This document shows positions 20,635-30,994 of a stretch of 64,000 nucleotides of DNA, in pieces. Location of the stretch: positions 18,838,921 to 18,902,920 of the forward strand of contig CM033745.1 of NCBI GenBank assembly GCA_019671005.1. The letters run 5' to 3'. The notes below the pieces were generated by a model, which was given only the letters and a program-made list of their open reading frames with translations, was not told where the DNA came from and ran no database searches. The position numbers were made by a program, and so were the translations under genes. Source of the DNA: Hibiscus mutabilis. Lineage: Eukaryota; Streptophyta; Magnoliopsida; Malvales; Malvaceae. Within the stretch, counting starts at the first letter, position 1. Each line of letters starts with the position of its first letter.

Positions 20635-21957
20635 ATGATAACAATCCGAATGCAGAGTTATAGTACCTATGCTCATTGTTATAGTATAGAAGAAGAGGCA
20701 GATGGAAATCCTTGGTATTTTGATATTTTGCAATTCATCAAATATCAAGTTTATCCCCAAGGGGCAAACGATAATGATAAAAGAACCATTAGAAGGATGG
20801 CCTCAGGATATGTGCTTGATGGAGAAATTCTATATAAAAGGAGCAAAGATCAGATATTGTTGAGATGTGTTAATGCCAGTGAAGCTAGGAATATTTTGGC
20901 AGAAGTGCACGACGGGATATGTGGTACACACGCGAATGGGTTGGCTATAGCACGGAAGATTATGAGATATGGCTACTATTGGTCAACCATGGAGGGGGAT
21001 TGCATTGAATATGCTAAGAAGTGTCTAAGTGTCAAATATATGCTGATAGGATTAATTCTCCACTGGTACCTCTTCATACAATGAATTCACCTTGGCCTTT
21101 TGCTGTCTGGGGCATGAATGTTATTGGGCAGATTCACCCTAAGGCTTCTAATGGGCATCATTTCATTCTTGTGGTTATTGATTACTTTACCAAATGGATA
21201 GAAGTAGCTTCTTATGCCAATATTACAAGAACAATAGTCTGTAAGTTCTTAAAAAGGAAATAATTTGTCGATATAGATTACCAGAAAGAATTGTTACTGA
21301 CAATGCCACCGATTTCAACAACAAAATGATAGCGGAGGTGTGTGAGTAGTTCAAAGTCATGCACCACAATTTTGTGGCCTATCATCCGAAGATGAACGGG
21401 GTAGTGGAGGCAGCAAATAAAAATATTAAGAAGATTATATCTAATATGACGGAAACTTACAAAGATTGGCATAAGAAGTTACCTTTTGCTCTGTTTGCGT
21501 GTAGAACGTTAAAACGAACTTCGACTGGGGCAACACATTATTCTTTAGTCTATGGGGCAGAGGCAGTACTTCCTATTGAGGTTGAAATTCCATCCCTTTG
21601 AGTTCTGTCTAAAACAAAGCTAGAAGATGCGGAATGGATACAAGCTCGATTTGATCAGTTAAATTTGGTGGAGGAAAAAAGGTTGAAGGCTATTTGCCAC
21701 AGTCAGATGTATCAGAAAAGAATGATGTGAGCCTATGATAAGAAGGTACGACCCAGAGAGTTACGAGAGGGAGATCTTGTGTTGAAAAAGATCTTACAGA
21801 TACACCGTGATGATTGTGGGAAATGGATGCCTAATTGGGAAGGACCTTATGTTGTTAAAAAGGCTTTCTCCGGAGAAGCACTAATTCTGACCAAAATAGA
21901 TGGTAAAGAGTTGCAAAAACTAGTAAAATCTAACTTAGTCAAAAGGTATTATGCCTG
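20635..21957 (+). pseudogene. Ogre integrase
   Basis: An N-terminal HHCC-like region (EVHDGICGTHANGLAIARKI ... KKC) precedes the core. The first catalytic position reads WGMNVIGQ, i.e. N (AAT, 21117-21119) where D is expected. The second (VTDNA) and the glutamate (MNGVVEAANKNIKK) are present. YGAEAVLPIEVEIPSL, LREGDLVLKK and WEGPYVVKKAFSGEALIL form the C-terminal part, ending KRYYA at 21957. Stops: 21347-21349, 21599-21601 and 21728-21730, plus a frameshift near 21050 and 21255. Confidence 0.88.
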
Positions 21958-23500
21958 AAGAATAAAAAAGAATATATATAAAAAAAGAAGAAAAGGAAAA
22001 AGCGGAGTGAAAACCCGAAAAGGACGTTTCGTAAAATAAAAATATCTGTGGTGAAAACCCAAAAAGGCACTATAGATGTTAAAAAAGGAAAGGGGGTTCA
22101 AAATGGAAATCCGTAAAGGACGTCTTGAAACTAAATGAGGATCTGAGTTGAAAACCCGTAAATTGTGACTCAGATAGTTTGAGAATAGGTATCCGCCGGT
22201 TAAGACCTCTCGGACACCACTTAACATTTAAGAAGGGATTTCACATCTGTAGTCATCCAAACAACGTTCGAAGTCTATTGGACAAAAGGGTTGAGCTCAA
22301 GGCTATTCCTGATTGATAAGGTGTATGTATCCTTCATGCTTTGAATGCAAAAGATCTAACCTTGTTTTTTGATTTTGTTGTTTTAGTTTGCTATGACTTG
22401 TTCTTAAACTCTATATTTTTATTGTTAAGCTTCAATAAAATCATGATTTCTCTTTCGAGCTTTCTTTTGTTCTAAAGTATGATTAAATGGTTGATATGAT
22501 GAAAATCAGATAATTTCCTGGTATTACTATGTTTTAAAAGGTGCAGGCGAACTTTAACACTCGAGAATATTGAAGAGAAGTGTATAAAATAGAGATGGTG
22601 TCGAATCTTACATCGATAAGAGCTCAGTTGAAGATGAAATTTAGATGTTGGAGATTATTGCAACCACAAGACCAACACATTGTTGTAATTGGGAACTTGT
22701 CTAATGGTTGTGACTACTTGACAACATCTTAGTTGGAACATATCTATAGTTGATACAGTTTTAGAAAAAAATAAAAGGAAAAAGAAAGAAGAAAAAAGAA
22801 AAGAAAAAGAAAAGAAAGGAAAAAGAAAAACGAGGTGAAAACTTGAAAAGTCGTCTTGTGAAAAAAAAGAAGAAGAAAAAGAAAAAAAAGAAAGAAAAGC
22901 TGAAGTGAAAACCCAGAAGGGTGCTTCGAGAAAAGCAATCTAAAGTGAAAACCTAAAAGGGCGCTTTAGAACAAAGGGCCAGAAACGCAAAAATAGAGGT
23001 TTTGAAGGCTAATCCTGAATGTGTGATGAGATACTAAAAAGGAACAAAATACTGAGATAAATTCCCAGAGAGCAGAGGCTGATTGATTAATCCTAAGATA
23101 CAATCCATGCATCATATAGAAAGATTAGGATCATATTAATCCTCATACATGTATTTTGGTTTGTTTTGACAGGAAATGAAGAAAATAGCTCATAATAAGA
23201 AGAGTTTGTTTAGCAAAGAAATGGTTCTTAATAAGAAGAATTCGTCCTAACGAAAGAAGAGTTCCTAATGAGAATAATTCACCCGGTGAAGGCAGAGTTC
23301 TTCCAACGAAGGTGGAAATCCTAGTAATAAGAGTTCGTCAGTGAAGATTGGAAATGAGAAGAACCTATTCAAGCTTCTAGGGAGGAAAAAAAGAAAGTTC
23401 ATGAGAATAAGATCTTGCAGCTCAGAGCAACAACTGACAAGTTTGGACAAAATTTGTGTCTTCTCAGTCTTTGCCTTATTCATATTCTACAGCAATAAGC
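21958..23500 (+). repeat. Ogre 3' region with degenerate GTGAAAACCC repeats
   Basis: Between integrase and the 3' LTR the non-coding tail repeats a unit of about 30-70 bp with core GTGAAAACCCGAAAAGGRCG followed by a short CTTNG segment. Copies are near 22005, 22049, 22090, 22146, 22830, 22903 and 22940, separated by A/G-rich runs. A second motif, AAGAAGAGTTC, recurs at 23190-23340. Purine-rich runs at 22760-22890 are prominent. Confidence 0.7.
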
Positions 23501-23513
23501 AAAGAGGGGCAGA
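23501..23513 (+). promoter_or_regulatory. Ogre polypurine tract
   Basis: AAAGAGGGGCAGA ends directly at the TG of the 3' LTR (23514), the expected position for plus-strand DNA priming. Confidence 0.8.
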
Positions 23514-26173
23514 TGTAACACCCTAATTTTGTCTGGGTATCTATATACTCTAATTCGCTATAAATAGAACCAGAATATATAATAAATAAATAACTAAATA
23601 AAATAGAGTCCAATAATCTAAAAATCCAATTTGAATGTCCATTTATAGAATATAATTCATTTTACAACCCCAAAAGCCCAAGTACAACTCAAAGGCCCAA
23701 TTCCCTATATCCTTAATCCAGTAAACACGCATACACATCTAAAGAAACACAAATTGGATTAGATAGCTTAAATTTCCCACCCAAATTCGGTTATAAAGGT
23801 ACCACATGGCACCCTCATATTGGATCTTTTTGTTTCACCTGGATTGAAGGCCGCCAGCTCGTCATCTGCTATAAATAGCAGAGAGAGAAAATGATCAGGG
23901 GAGGATCACGCGATAATGGTGCAATAACTACCGGGCATTAAAGAATGAGAGAGGAAGACCAAAGGATTTACCAGAGGAGTTCAGAAGCTAATCGACCGCC
24001 AGAATATCAGCGCTAGAGCATAACCACTATCACCGGAAGGTAGCATTTCTTCTCTGCTTTATTTTTCTGCAACAAAACATATAACCACCATCGGATTCAA
24101 CCACAAATGTATAGTATCCAAAATCCTAGAAATCTAAAAGCAGTAATATAAAGCCTAAATTCTAGATCTGAGCCTAGATTCGAAATAAAAAAAGAAATTC
24201 TAAAGGTAATATGATGAGTTTTAATTGATTATCTTGTGTTTATGCCGCCGTGAGTGTTGCTGGAATTGAGTTTGAGGTTGAAAGGGTATTAGGCTTCAAG
24301 GCGGGGTTAAAAATGATAGGGAGAGGGTTACTAGTTTCGGGTAGTTAGTTTAGGATGGGGAAGAGGGGTGATTTTGTCGAACCGGACACTAGATTAGGGT
24401 TTAGGGTAGAAAATGAGGAATCTAAGAAATTTTAGGGTTTTGAAAGTGGCCAAAACTCGCTCCGGTGGTGGAGCACGGTGGCCGGAGTACGACCAGGCAG
24501 TGGCCGGAGATAGGACAAGGGTGATCGGAGTGTCAGGGTTTGCTAGAGATGACGGCCTACAGCCGGGAAATAGGCCGTGATAGGTGATGAGGGGTGGCGA
24601 TGGATTGAATGGTGGAGGAAATGAAGAACTCAAGTGATGTTCTTGGTGGAAAAAAGGAGTTTGATCGAAAAAAAACATGAAAATGAGGGCAAGTTTGTGT
24701 TTATTTGGATCAAAATGGAAGAAACGGATGAACGTGATGAAGAACATGTTATGAACAGGGGGTTTTGATCTTTTTTAGAGATATTTTTTGGGTTTAGGGT
24801 GTTGTGAGTCAGAGGATTTGGTTTTATAAAAATCCGAAAATTCTAAAAAATGGGAAAAAAGGAAAATGGCCAGCTAATGGGGTCCTTTTATAGACCGGAG
24901 GTCGGGCCGACAAGCCCGCGAATCCCCGTGAAGGCCCGCGCCTTACTATGGCGGGCCTTCTACTGCATCCCTTTAGTTTGTTTTTCTTACAATTTAGTCA
25001 CTAATAGCTCTTAATTTAGCCCTATAGCTTCTTTTCTTTTCAATTTAGTCACATTTACCTTGTAATTTGACACCCCAATTTTAATAACAGCTCAATTGAA
25101 TCCTTATTGCTTTAATTTGAATTGCTTAATTGTTTAAATTCAATAGTTTAATTGTTGTAATTAAATGTATGCTTGCATGTTTTAAAATGGAGCATGTAGT
25201 TTAATTAATTGGAGAGTTAAGTCACTTTGATAAATTTGGAGAATTAGAGCCTTAGATTCAAGTCCTTTAATTAGGTTTAAATAAGTAATTAGGGAGATAA
25301 TTATAGTAAATTAATGTGGTTAAATGGAAAGCTTTGGTGTATTAACTTGGATAGATCTCAAATGTATTGAGGTGTTATACCAAAAATACCCTTAAGTAGA
25401 ACATTTAATACACATTATTACTTAGAATTGAATAAATGGCTTGAATAACTAGTTAAGGCCCCATTAGGTCTAGAACTTTGAATAATTAGAAAAAGTAAAT
25501 CAAAACAAGTAATATTATTTGAGTTATCAATTTCAACATGAATAGTACCCAATCTTTTGGGTGTTTTCTCATAGAAATTTTTAAATCAAATAATATTTTA
25601 ATCTAAAAATTATAAAATTGATTAGAGTCTTTTATATGTGAACTTAAAATTAACTAGACCATAAATTATCATGCATTTTGAAAACCTTTTATGGTGGAAA
25701 TACATTTTAAATATGAATAAGTGTGCCCTAAAGTATTTGGACATTCTTGATTTCATATTTGAGTAAAATGTATTTCCTCATAAAATGATATCTTCATTTG
25801 GAATATAAATCCAACTAATGATAATTGATTAAATTAAATTCAAACCACTATTAAAAAATGCCACGTGAAATTAATTAAGGTACCGATAACGGGCGTTTGT
25901 GAGGGTGCTAATCTTTCCCCACGTGTAACCGACTCCCGAACCCAAATCGTTTCAAATAGAATCTTTGATTATCTTATGGTGTCCGATCTACCAAAGTGAT
26001 CGGTGGCGACTCAAAATTGATTTTTTTTTAAATTAATAAAGGAAAATGCGGTTTAATAAGAAAAACCCTAATTTTTAAGATTTTAATGAATTAAAATGAA
26101 AAAACCCCTATTTTCCAAAAGAATAATCGCCAGGCTATTTTTCCACATGTTGGTTTCAAAAATGGTCGCGACA
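23514..26173 (+). repeat. Ogre 3' LTR, 2660 bp
   Basis: It begins TGTAACACCCTAATTTTG, ends ATGGTCGCGACA, and is followed by the duplication GTTCT. It matches 9355-11906 with scattered substitutions and an extra segment of roughly 110 bases near 24384-24520 containing GGTGGTGGAGCACGGTGGCC. Confidence 0.95.
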
Positions 26174-27085
26174 GTTCTCGTTCTGGCAATCTGAACGGTG
26201 TTGACATTGATACGCCTTATGACCGGCTTGACCGCAGACATAACACTTCAGGGACCTTCTGTGAGGTTTGGTCTTTGCGGGCTTCTTGAAGTTGGTGCTT
26301 TTTTGTGGTTTCGTCTTTTTATTCTGAAACCCCCTTTTCCCAGTCTTTTTGAACTCATACCCTGAGGCACCACCAGACTCAACCAAGTTAGAATTAAAAG
26401 ACATTTGACCAAAGTTATTTATCACTTTATCTTTCAAACGGTTGGCCTCCTTTATCTTCATATGGCCCACCAGCTCCTGAAGCGGAATATCCCTCTTCTT
26501 GTGTTTGAGAGAGTTACGATAGTCGGACTATGACTTAGGCAACTTCTCGATCAGGACGTTGGCTTGGAGTACCTCGCACATATGTATCCCTTCCGCCAGT
26601 ACGTCGGAGACGAGGTTTTCGTAGTCATGGACTTGATCCATGATCGGTTTGGCGTCCGTTATTTGAAATTTCAGCCACTCTCCGACGACATACTTCTTGA
26701 TGCCCGCATCATCCGTGCCATACTTCCTCTCGAGAGTGTCCCATATTACCTTTGCGCTTCGCTCCTTAAGAAACATGTCGAAAAGCTTGTTAAACATGTG
26801 ACTTAGAAGATGGTCCCGCGCTGTCTTATTGTCCTTCTCATATTTTCTGATGGCAATGGTGGCAGCATCGGAACCAGCATCCGACAGCACTTCATCACCG
26901 ATAGTAGCAGCATCAGCGGGAGTGGAGGTCGCCGATATAGAAGGTGGTGGCTTGAGCAGTACGTAGTCAAGATCAAGCTGCTCGAAGAATATTAGAATCT
27001 GCTGGGACCATCTTCGGTAATTGTTTCCATCAAGGGCATCAAGCTTTGACAAGTCAGGAATCAACTTGCTTAGAGGTTTCGACAT
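26174..27085 (-). pseudogene. Copia A gag polyprotein with zinc knuckle
   Basis: The frame starts MSKPLSKLIPDLSKLDALDG 34 bases inside the LTR, followed by NYRRWSQQILIFFEQLDLDY, a UBN2-type Copia gag capsid. It continues to a CCHC knuckle (CYVCGQAGHKAYQC). One in-frame TAG at 26528-26530 replaces a sense codon (a TGG to TAG change is plausible). The frame is cut at 26174 by the Ogre element and resumes at about 9349. Confidence 0.9.
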
Positions 27086-27118
27086 TTTGCAGTATATCGA
27101 GAGAATTCGTTTCTAAAT

Positions 27119-27679
27119 TGTTGGATATATGTTACTGCAAAAGTACACGTTAGCACTGACTGAGAATAAAAATAAAATAAATAAATAATTGAAACTCGTA
27201 ACCGTGTCGTGGTGGAACCACTGCCTAAGAAACGAATTCGCTCCGATATGTGTAATCGCTACAATAGGCTGATCGTCCCCTGAGATTAACACGGTCGCTC
27301 TGAGAAATCGTACACCCGAAACCGGAGTGAACTGCTGTGGTATTACTCCTCTGATCACCGGAGAAATATAGAAGTTGTGTGAGCTTTTTTTGAGAGAGTA
27401 TTTTTGAGTGAATTGGATGATTTGAGAAGCCAACTTGTTTCTCTATTTATAGGATGCTAGTTTGCTCGTAGGGGTAAAATCGACTAACATAAAATCAGAT
27501 TTAATTCCTAAATATAAACTGTTGATGAACCTGGCTCCAAAAGCATCTAGGTTTGTAGTTTAATTTCCAACCTTTGTTCTCTATCACTCAACAAGGGAGA
27601 GGAGAATAAATGGCATAAATGTCTTTCACACGGTATTTACCCGCTCAATGTGGGATAACCATCTTTTGCATTACCAACA
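27119..27679 (-). repeat. Copia A 5' LTR (right), 561 bp
   Basis: It begins TGTTGGATATATG and ends GCATTACCAACA, directly followed by the duplication CTTAG. CTCTATTTATAGG (about 27442-27454) is the probable TATA region on one strand. The leader between LTR and gag ATG is only about 33 bases. A related LTR remnant occurs at 39251-44048. Confidence 0.9.
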
Positions 27680-27684
27680 CTTAG

Positions 27685-27700
27685 TAGTGAAGAAAACAAG
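27685..27700 (+). pseudogene. PUF pseudogene exon 2, right part
   Basis: After the second copy of CTTAG, the 16 bases TAGTGAAGAAAACAAG continue the codons of exon 2 (LSSEENK), as expected between repeats 4 and 5. The next bases are GGAAGC where a donor GTAAGC would be expected, so the intron boundary appears mutated from GT to GG. The following intron candidate runs to the CAG at 28375-28377. Confidence 0.8.
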
Positions 27701-28377
27701 GGAAGCCTTCCATATGCTGAACATTAATTTATGATATGTTATATTTTTGTACAAGTTTCGGACCATAATGTCTGTTTTTGGGTTCTGCATGATACATGTC
27801 ATAATGGATAGTATCCCTTTAATCAAAAGTAGATTGAGCCAATGAGCCTTAGTTTGACAGAAACGAAGGACATTTGTTTGCTTCCTCCTTAGAGGCAATG
27901 CATTACATGGCATGTGCTTCCTCACTGCAAGTCATGTGAGCTGTCCGGTGGATGTCGCATTCTTCTGTTAATCATTAATTGGTGTCTGAACTCCGAAGTC
28001 GAGACATTATTAGTCCTTGATAATAACTGACTATGCTTTTTCCTTTTTTGATAAAGGGATAGATGTCTTAAGTTTAAGTGGGCAGAAAATTAATCCTGCC
28101 ACTTGTCTCTTTGTTAAATAGTGCTGTGTTTAACCACATCTTTGCTGTCAATATACATCGTGCTGCCTGTTAGCTAATTCTTGCAGATGTTGCAGTTGGT
28201 GGCAAACTACTTGATTTATTAGGGGTGTCATTTTATTTAACTTGGTAGTTTTGTTTACGATTCAGTTAAGATAATGATGCATAAGTGCTTGTTGCATTTT
28301 GATCGTTCAGCTTTTTTCCGGGCTCGTTACTCTCCTCTACAGATATTTCACAATATTTTTTTCAACTGTTTTGGCAG
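27701..28377 (+). other. PUF pseudogene intron 2 (donor lost)
   Basis: This is 677 bases of non-coding, T-rich sequence between exon 2 and exon 3. It ends in a polypyrimidine tract and TTTTGGCAG acceptor. Its first dinucleotide is GG, not GT. I saw no recognisable element inside it. Confidence 0.6.
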
Positions 28378-28541
28378 TTTATCTTTGTTGCTGCTGCAAA
28401 GTACTGTGTTGATATTGCAACTCATCAGCATGGCTGTTGCGTCTTGCAACGATGCATTAGACATTCAACTGGGGAATATCGAGAAAAGTTGGTTGAAGAA
28501 ATATCCAGCAATGGGCTTCTACTTGCACAGGATGCATACGG
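28378..28541 (+). pseudogene. PUF pseudogene exon 3 (repeat 5)
   Basis: This exon has an acceptor TTTTGGCAG and a donor GG/GTAAGT and is fully open in frame. It encodes FIFVAAAKYCVDIATHQHG, then CCVLQRCIRHSTGEYREKL and ends at AQDAYG. CCVLQ is the repeat 5 recognition helix. The length of 164 nt leaves phase 2, which matches the next exon. This block and its splice sites look undamaged. Confidence 0.92.
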
Positions 28542-29509
28542 GTAAGTATTAATACAGTATTATTAGTCTATAATTGATTAATTATCAACCATCACTCAGC
28601 GGAAAAAAAAGTTTTTGTTATAAGGGAATGTAGTTTTACCCATGGCTAAGCTCTCAGCTTACATAACTTTTCTAGGAAAAAGAAAAGAGAATGTCAATTT
28701 ACGCATAGATATGTCAGCAGGGACGAAAAATAGATTTTCAATAGAAAATACATAGAAAATTTCTAAAAAAATTGTAAACCCTATAGAAATTTTAAATTTT
28801 GAGAGGGGCAACCACTCCCTCTAGGTCCATCCCTTGATATGTGTGTAATTATAAGAATTTCTAGTTTGCCGAATAGCCAAACTTATTTGTCGACTGGAAA
28901 TACAGAAGGTGTGGAAGCAGAGAATCTTTTTGGCATGTGGGATGGTGTTAGGCCTTCGCTATTTAGTCCTTATGATTTATTTCATAAAGCGAATTAACGG
29001 TTAGTTATATGACTTATGAGTTATGTTATTTAAATTCATGCTTGAAGCATGCTGAATAAAGCTGTTTCCAATTGATCTAGTGCTCATATTGTTGTTCGAA
29101 AACAAATGTTTGTCATCACTAGGTCCTTCGATGTTGATCAGTAATGTTAATGAATCACTTCCCCCCCCCCCCCTTTTACATCTCAAGGAAACTTGTTTTT
29201 TTACGCCTCGAGTGGGTTGAACAGTTGGTTTGGTCCACAGGTGTCATCTTTTGTTTGTCAATATTACAAAAAGATGGCAAAAATAAGTCTTAGAAACTGT
29301 GAAAGCTTTGTATTTGTTGAAATGAGATCCAGTTTGTTGCTTTTATCATTTGTGGCATACTTCATTGGCATAAGACTGGTTTGTCCATTATGTACAATTG
29401 GGGACCAGTGGCTCCTGCAATGAAGTTTATGATAGATACTTTTTCTATTATTTGATATAAAATTTATTACATTCTTTTCACTGCAGATTTAATATTTTTC
29501 ATTTTGCAG
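28542..29509 (+). other. PUF pseudogene intron 3, with a poly-C run
   Basis: A GTAAGT donor at 28542 and a CATTTTGCAG acceptor at 29509 bound 968 non-coding bases. A run of 13 C at 29161-29173 stands out in this AT-rich sequence. No gene or transposon terminus was recognised. Confidence 0.75.
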
Positions 29510-29754
29510 AAACTATGTTGTTCAGTTTATCTTGGAGTTAAAAATCCCATCTGCCACTTCAACTTTGGTTTCTCAGTTTGAAGGGAACTATGTGCGCCTC
29601 TCATTGCTAAAGTTCAGCAGTCATGTGGTCGAAAAGTGTCTCATGGTATTAAATGACGTGAGTCGAACAAGAATCATTCGTGAATTGCTCTCTGCTACTC
29701 ACTTCGAACGGTTGCTACAAGATCCGCATGCAAACTGCTCTACGTGAGTCCGAG
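29510..29754 (+). pseudogene. PUF pseudogene exon 4 (repeats 6-7, broken 8)
   Basis: It opens in phase with exon 3, giving GNYVVQFILELK (repeat 6), FEGNYVRLSLLKFSSHVVEK (repeat 7) and FERLLQDPHAN. The expected YVVQ of repeat 8 is missing. GCAAAC is followed directly by TGCTCTACGTGAGTCCGAG, whose TALR-SE reading lies in another frame. A deletion of about 14 bp between two GCAAAC-like direct repeats would explain this. The frame then hits TGA at about 29744-29746. Donor GAG/GTCAAT is at 29754/29755. Confidence 0.88.
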
Positions 29755-30124
29755 GTCAATCCTTTTCCTTTTATTAACGCAACCCCAATCCCTCAATGAA
29801 CACTCTACCTCACGTCTCTGTCGCACAAAAAAGCATAGATACTTTTTCTGCATAACAATTATCGACGCCTCATACGAGAACCACACTTGGTATTTTTGGT
29901 ACCAAGTATGTGCTTCATGTACAACACAGTTCTGGTTGAAACTATACGCTCATACGAGAACACAAACTCGATCTCACGTTAGGATCGAATTGTTTAGTCC
30001 AAAACCCTCTCCATTCCGCATTATTACATCTTTACCAAATATTCATATTAGAGACAGGGCTAGTATTCTCATCAGTTCCTTTTGGCGTCTTTGTTGATGA
30101 TCCGATTCTTGTTTCCGATGTTAG
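29755..30124 (+). other. PUF pseudogene intron 4
   Basis: 370 bases run from GTCAAT (a weak donor) to the CGATGTTAG acceptor at 30124. They contain two copies of a CTCATACGAGAACACA-like word (29870 and 29950). No coding signal is visible. Confidence 0.6.
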
Positions 30125-30370
30125 GGACCTCTGCACAACTCACTCATCGAAGCAATCAAATCCCGGAAAGCAATCTCGCGCATCAGCCCATATTCCAAGA
30201 GGATTTTCTCTCAGAAGCTTCTGCAGAAATGTAAATTCCCCTTGTCTCTCTGTAAGAAGCAATGCTGTTTTCTTTCTTTTCGTTGTGCTACTGGATTTAA
30301 CCATAAAAAGGCAATGATGAACGTGCATTGCTGCCAATCTTGTCTTCCATGCACTCTGAAAAGGGTGTAA
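30125..30370 (+). pseudogene. PUF pseudogene exon 5, C-terminus
   Basis: It encodes GPLHNSLIEAIKSRKAIS, then SPYSKRIFSQKLLQK, the conserved C-terminal end of plant PUF proteins of this type. Family members usually stop at or just after this lysine. Here the frame continues about 46 codons to TAA at 30368-30370, so the native stop has probably been lost. The extension is Cys/Lys-rich and not recognisable. Confidence 0.85.
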
Positions 30371-30994
30371 AAAATAAAGCAATTTTGTTGTTTCAGAGTT
30401 GCTTTAAATTTTGAACACTGTATTATTCTGTTGTCTCTATTTATTTATATGCATTGTATTCAATGTATCTTTATTTACTTTGCAATTCTCAGTGTACTAA
30501 TTGTACAGTATATTATACATAAACATTATTCAATTAGTCAATACAATATATATGTTTATTCATGAAGCTTTGTTGAATCGAAAAAAATCTCTTTAAATTA
30601 AAAAATATTAATTTATCGATTAATTAATACCTTTAAATTAATAAAATTAAGTGATCCTGATATTATTAATTTATAAAAGTTTTACTATATATAGGTAATT
30701 AATAATAAAGTCGAAACTAGACAACGTGAAAGATAAAATTATCTAGCTATATAGGGACTTAATAAATATTTAATTCTTAATTTGAGAAGGAAAAAAATTA
30801 ATTCAGCAAATAAAAAGCCAAAATTACTATTAAATAAAAAGCTAAAATTACTATCTAAATAAAAATTGTGAAAACATAAACATTACTGTTAAATAAGAAT
30901 GTGAAGACATAAATTATTCTCGTTCTGTAAATAGCTCTCTTCTTTCAAGTAATTTTTATTATTTTTAATTGCACCACATATACATAAATTACGA
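30371..30994. other. AT-rich spacer, no gene seen
   Basis: Sequence downstream of the PUF relic, with AATTAAAT-type runs and no ORF of note. It would have included the native 3' UTR and polyadenylation region (for example AATAAAG near 30372). Confidence 0.5.

Larger units (their letters stand above)
9355..26173 (+). mobile_element. Tat/Ogre-type Gypsy LTR retrotransposon, 16.8 kb
   Basis: It is flanked by GTTCT (9350-9354 and 26174-26178) inside the Copia A polyprotein gene, with LTRs of 2552 and 2660 bp (TGTAACACCC...GTCGCGACA). Order on +: LTR, primer-binding site, extra ORF1, gag, protease, non-coding gap, reverse transcriptase, RNase H, second RNase H, integrase, repeat-rich tail, polypurine tract, LTR. 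Extra ORF1 upstream of gag, two RNase H domains, great length and a gap between protease and RT are known hallmarks of the Ogre group of the Tat lineage. Many nonsense codons make it defective. Confidence 0.93.
5144..27679 (-). mobile_element. Copia LTR retrotransposon A (hosts an Ogre insertion)
   Basis: The element is flanked by the 5 bp duplication CTTAG (5139-5143 and 27680-27684) and has TG...CA ends. Coding order on the minus strand is gag (27085-26174), then, beyond the Ogre insertion, protease, GAG-pre-integrase, integrase, reverse transcriptase and RNase H (9349-6261), i.e. Copia order. Without the 16.8 kb insertion and one duplication copy its own length is about 5.7 kb. A polypurine tract (TTCCCCC on +, 5353-5359) lies next to the left LTR. 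Several stops and frameshifts make it non-autonomous. It sits inside exon 2 of the PUF pseudogene. Confidence 0.95.
3619..30370 (+). pseudogene. Pumilio (PUF) family RNA-binding protein, disrupted pseudogene
   Basis: PUF proteins bind 3' UTRs of mRNAs through eight alpha-helical repeats and repress or destabilise them. Five exon blocks can be joined: 3619-5022, about 5061-5143 plus 27685-27700, 28378-28541, 29510-29754 and 30125-30370. Recognition helices are visible for repeats 1 (CRFLQR), 2 (SYLMQK), 4 (NHVVQR), 5 (CCVLQR), 6 (NYVVQF) and 7 (SHVVEK). The N-terminal FEMLLGEIP motif is typical of the Arabidopsis APUM7-12 type. The lesions are: a frameshift near 4413, loss of repeat 3, a Copia insertion in exon 2, a GG splice donor at 27701, a small deletion in repeat 8, and no stop codon at the usual C-terminus. 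A functional protein is very unlikely. The pseudogene call is strong; the exact orthologue is not settled. Confidence 0.93.

Noticed and set aside
22744..22938. Phe/Leu-rich minus frame
   Set aside because: It is the antisense of an A/G-rich run in the Ogre tail.
28274..28552. 92-codon + frame across intron 2 and exon 3
   Set aside because: It is in a different frame from PUF exon 3 and gives no family similarity.
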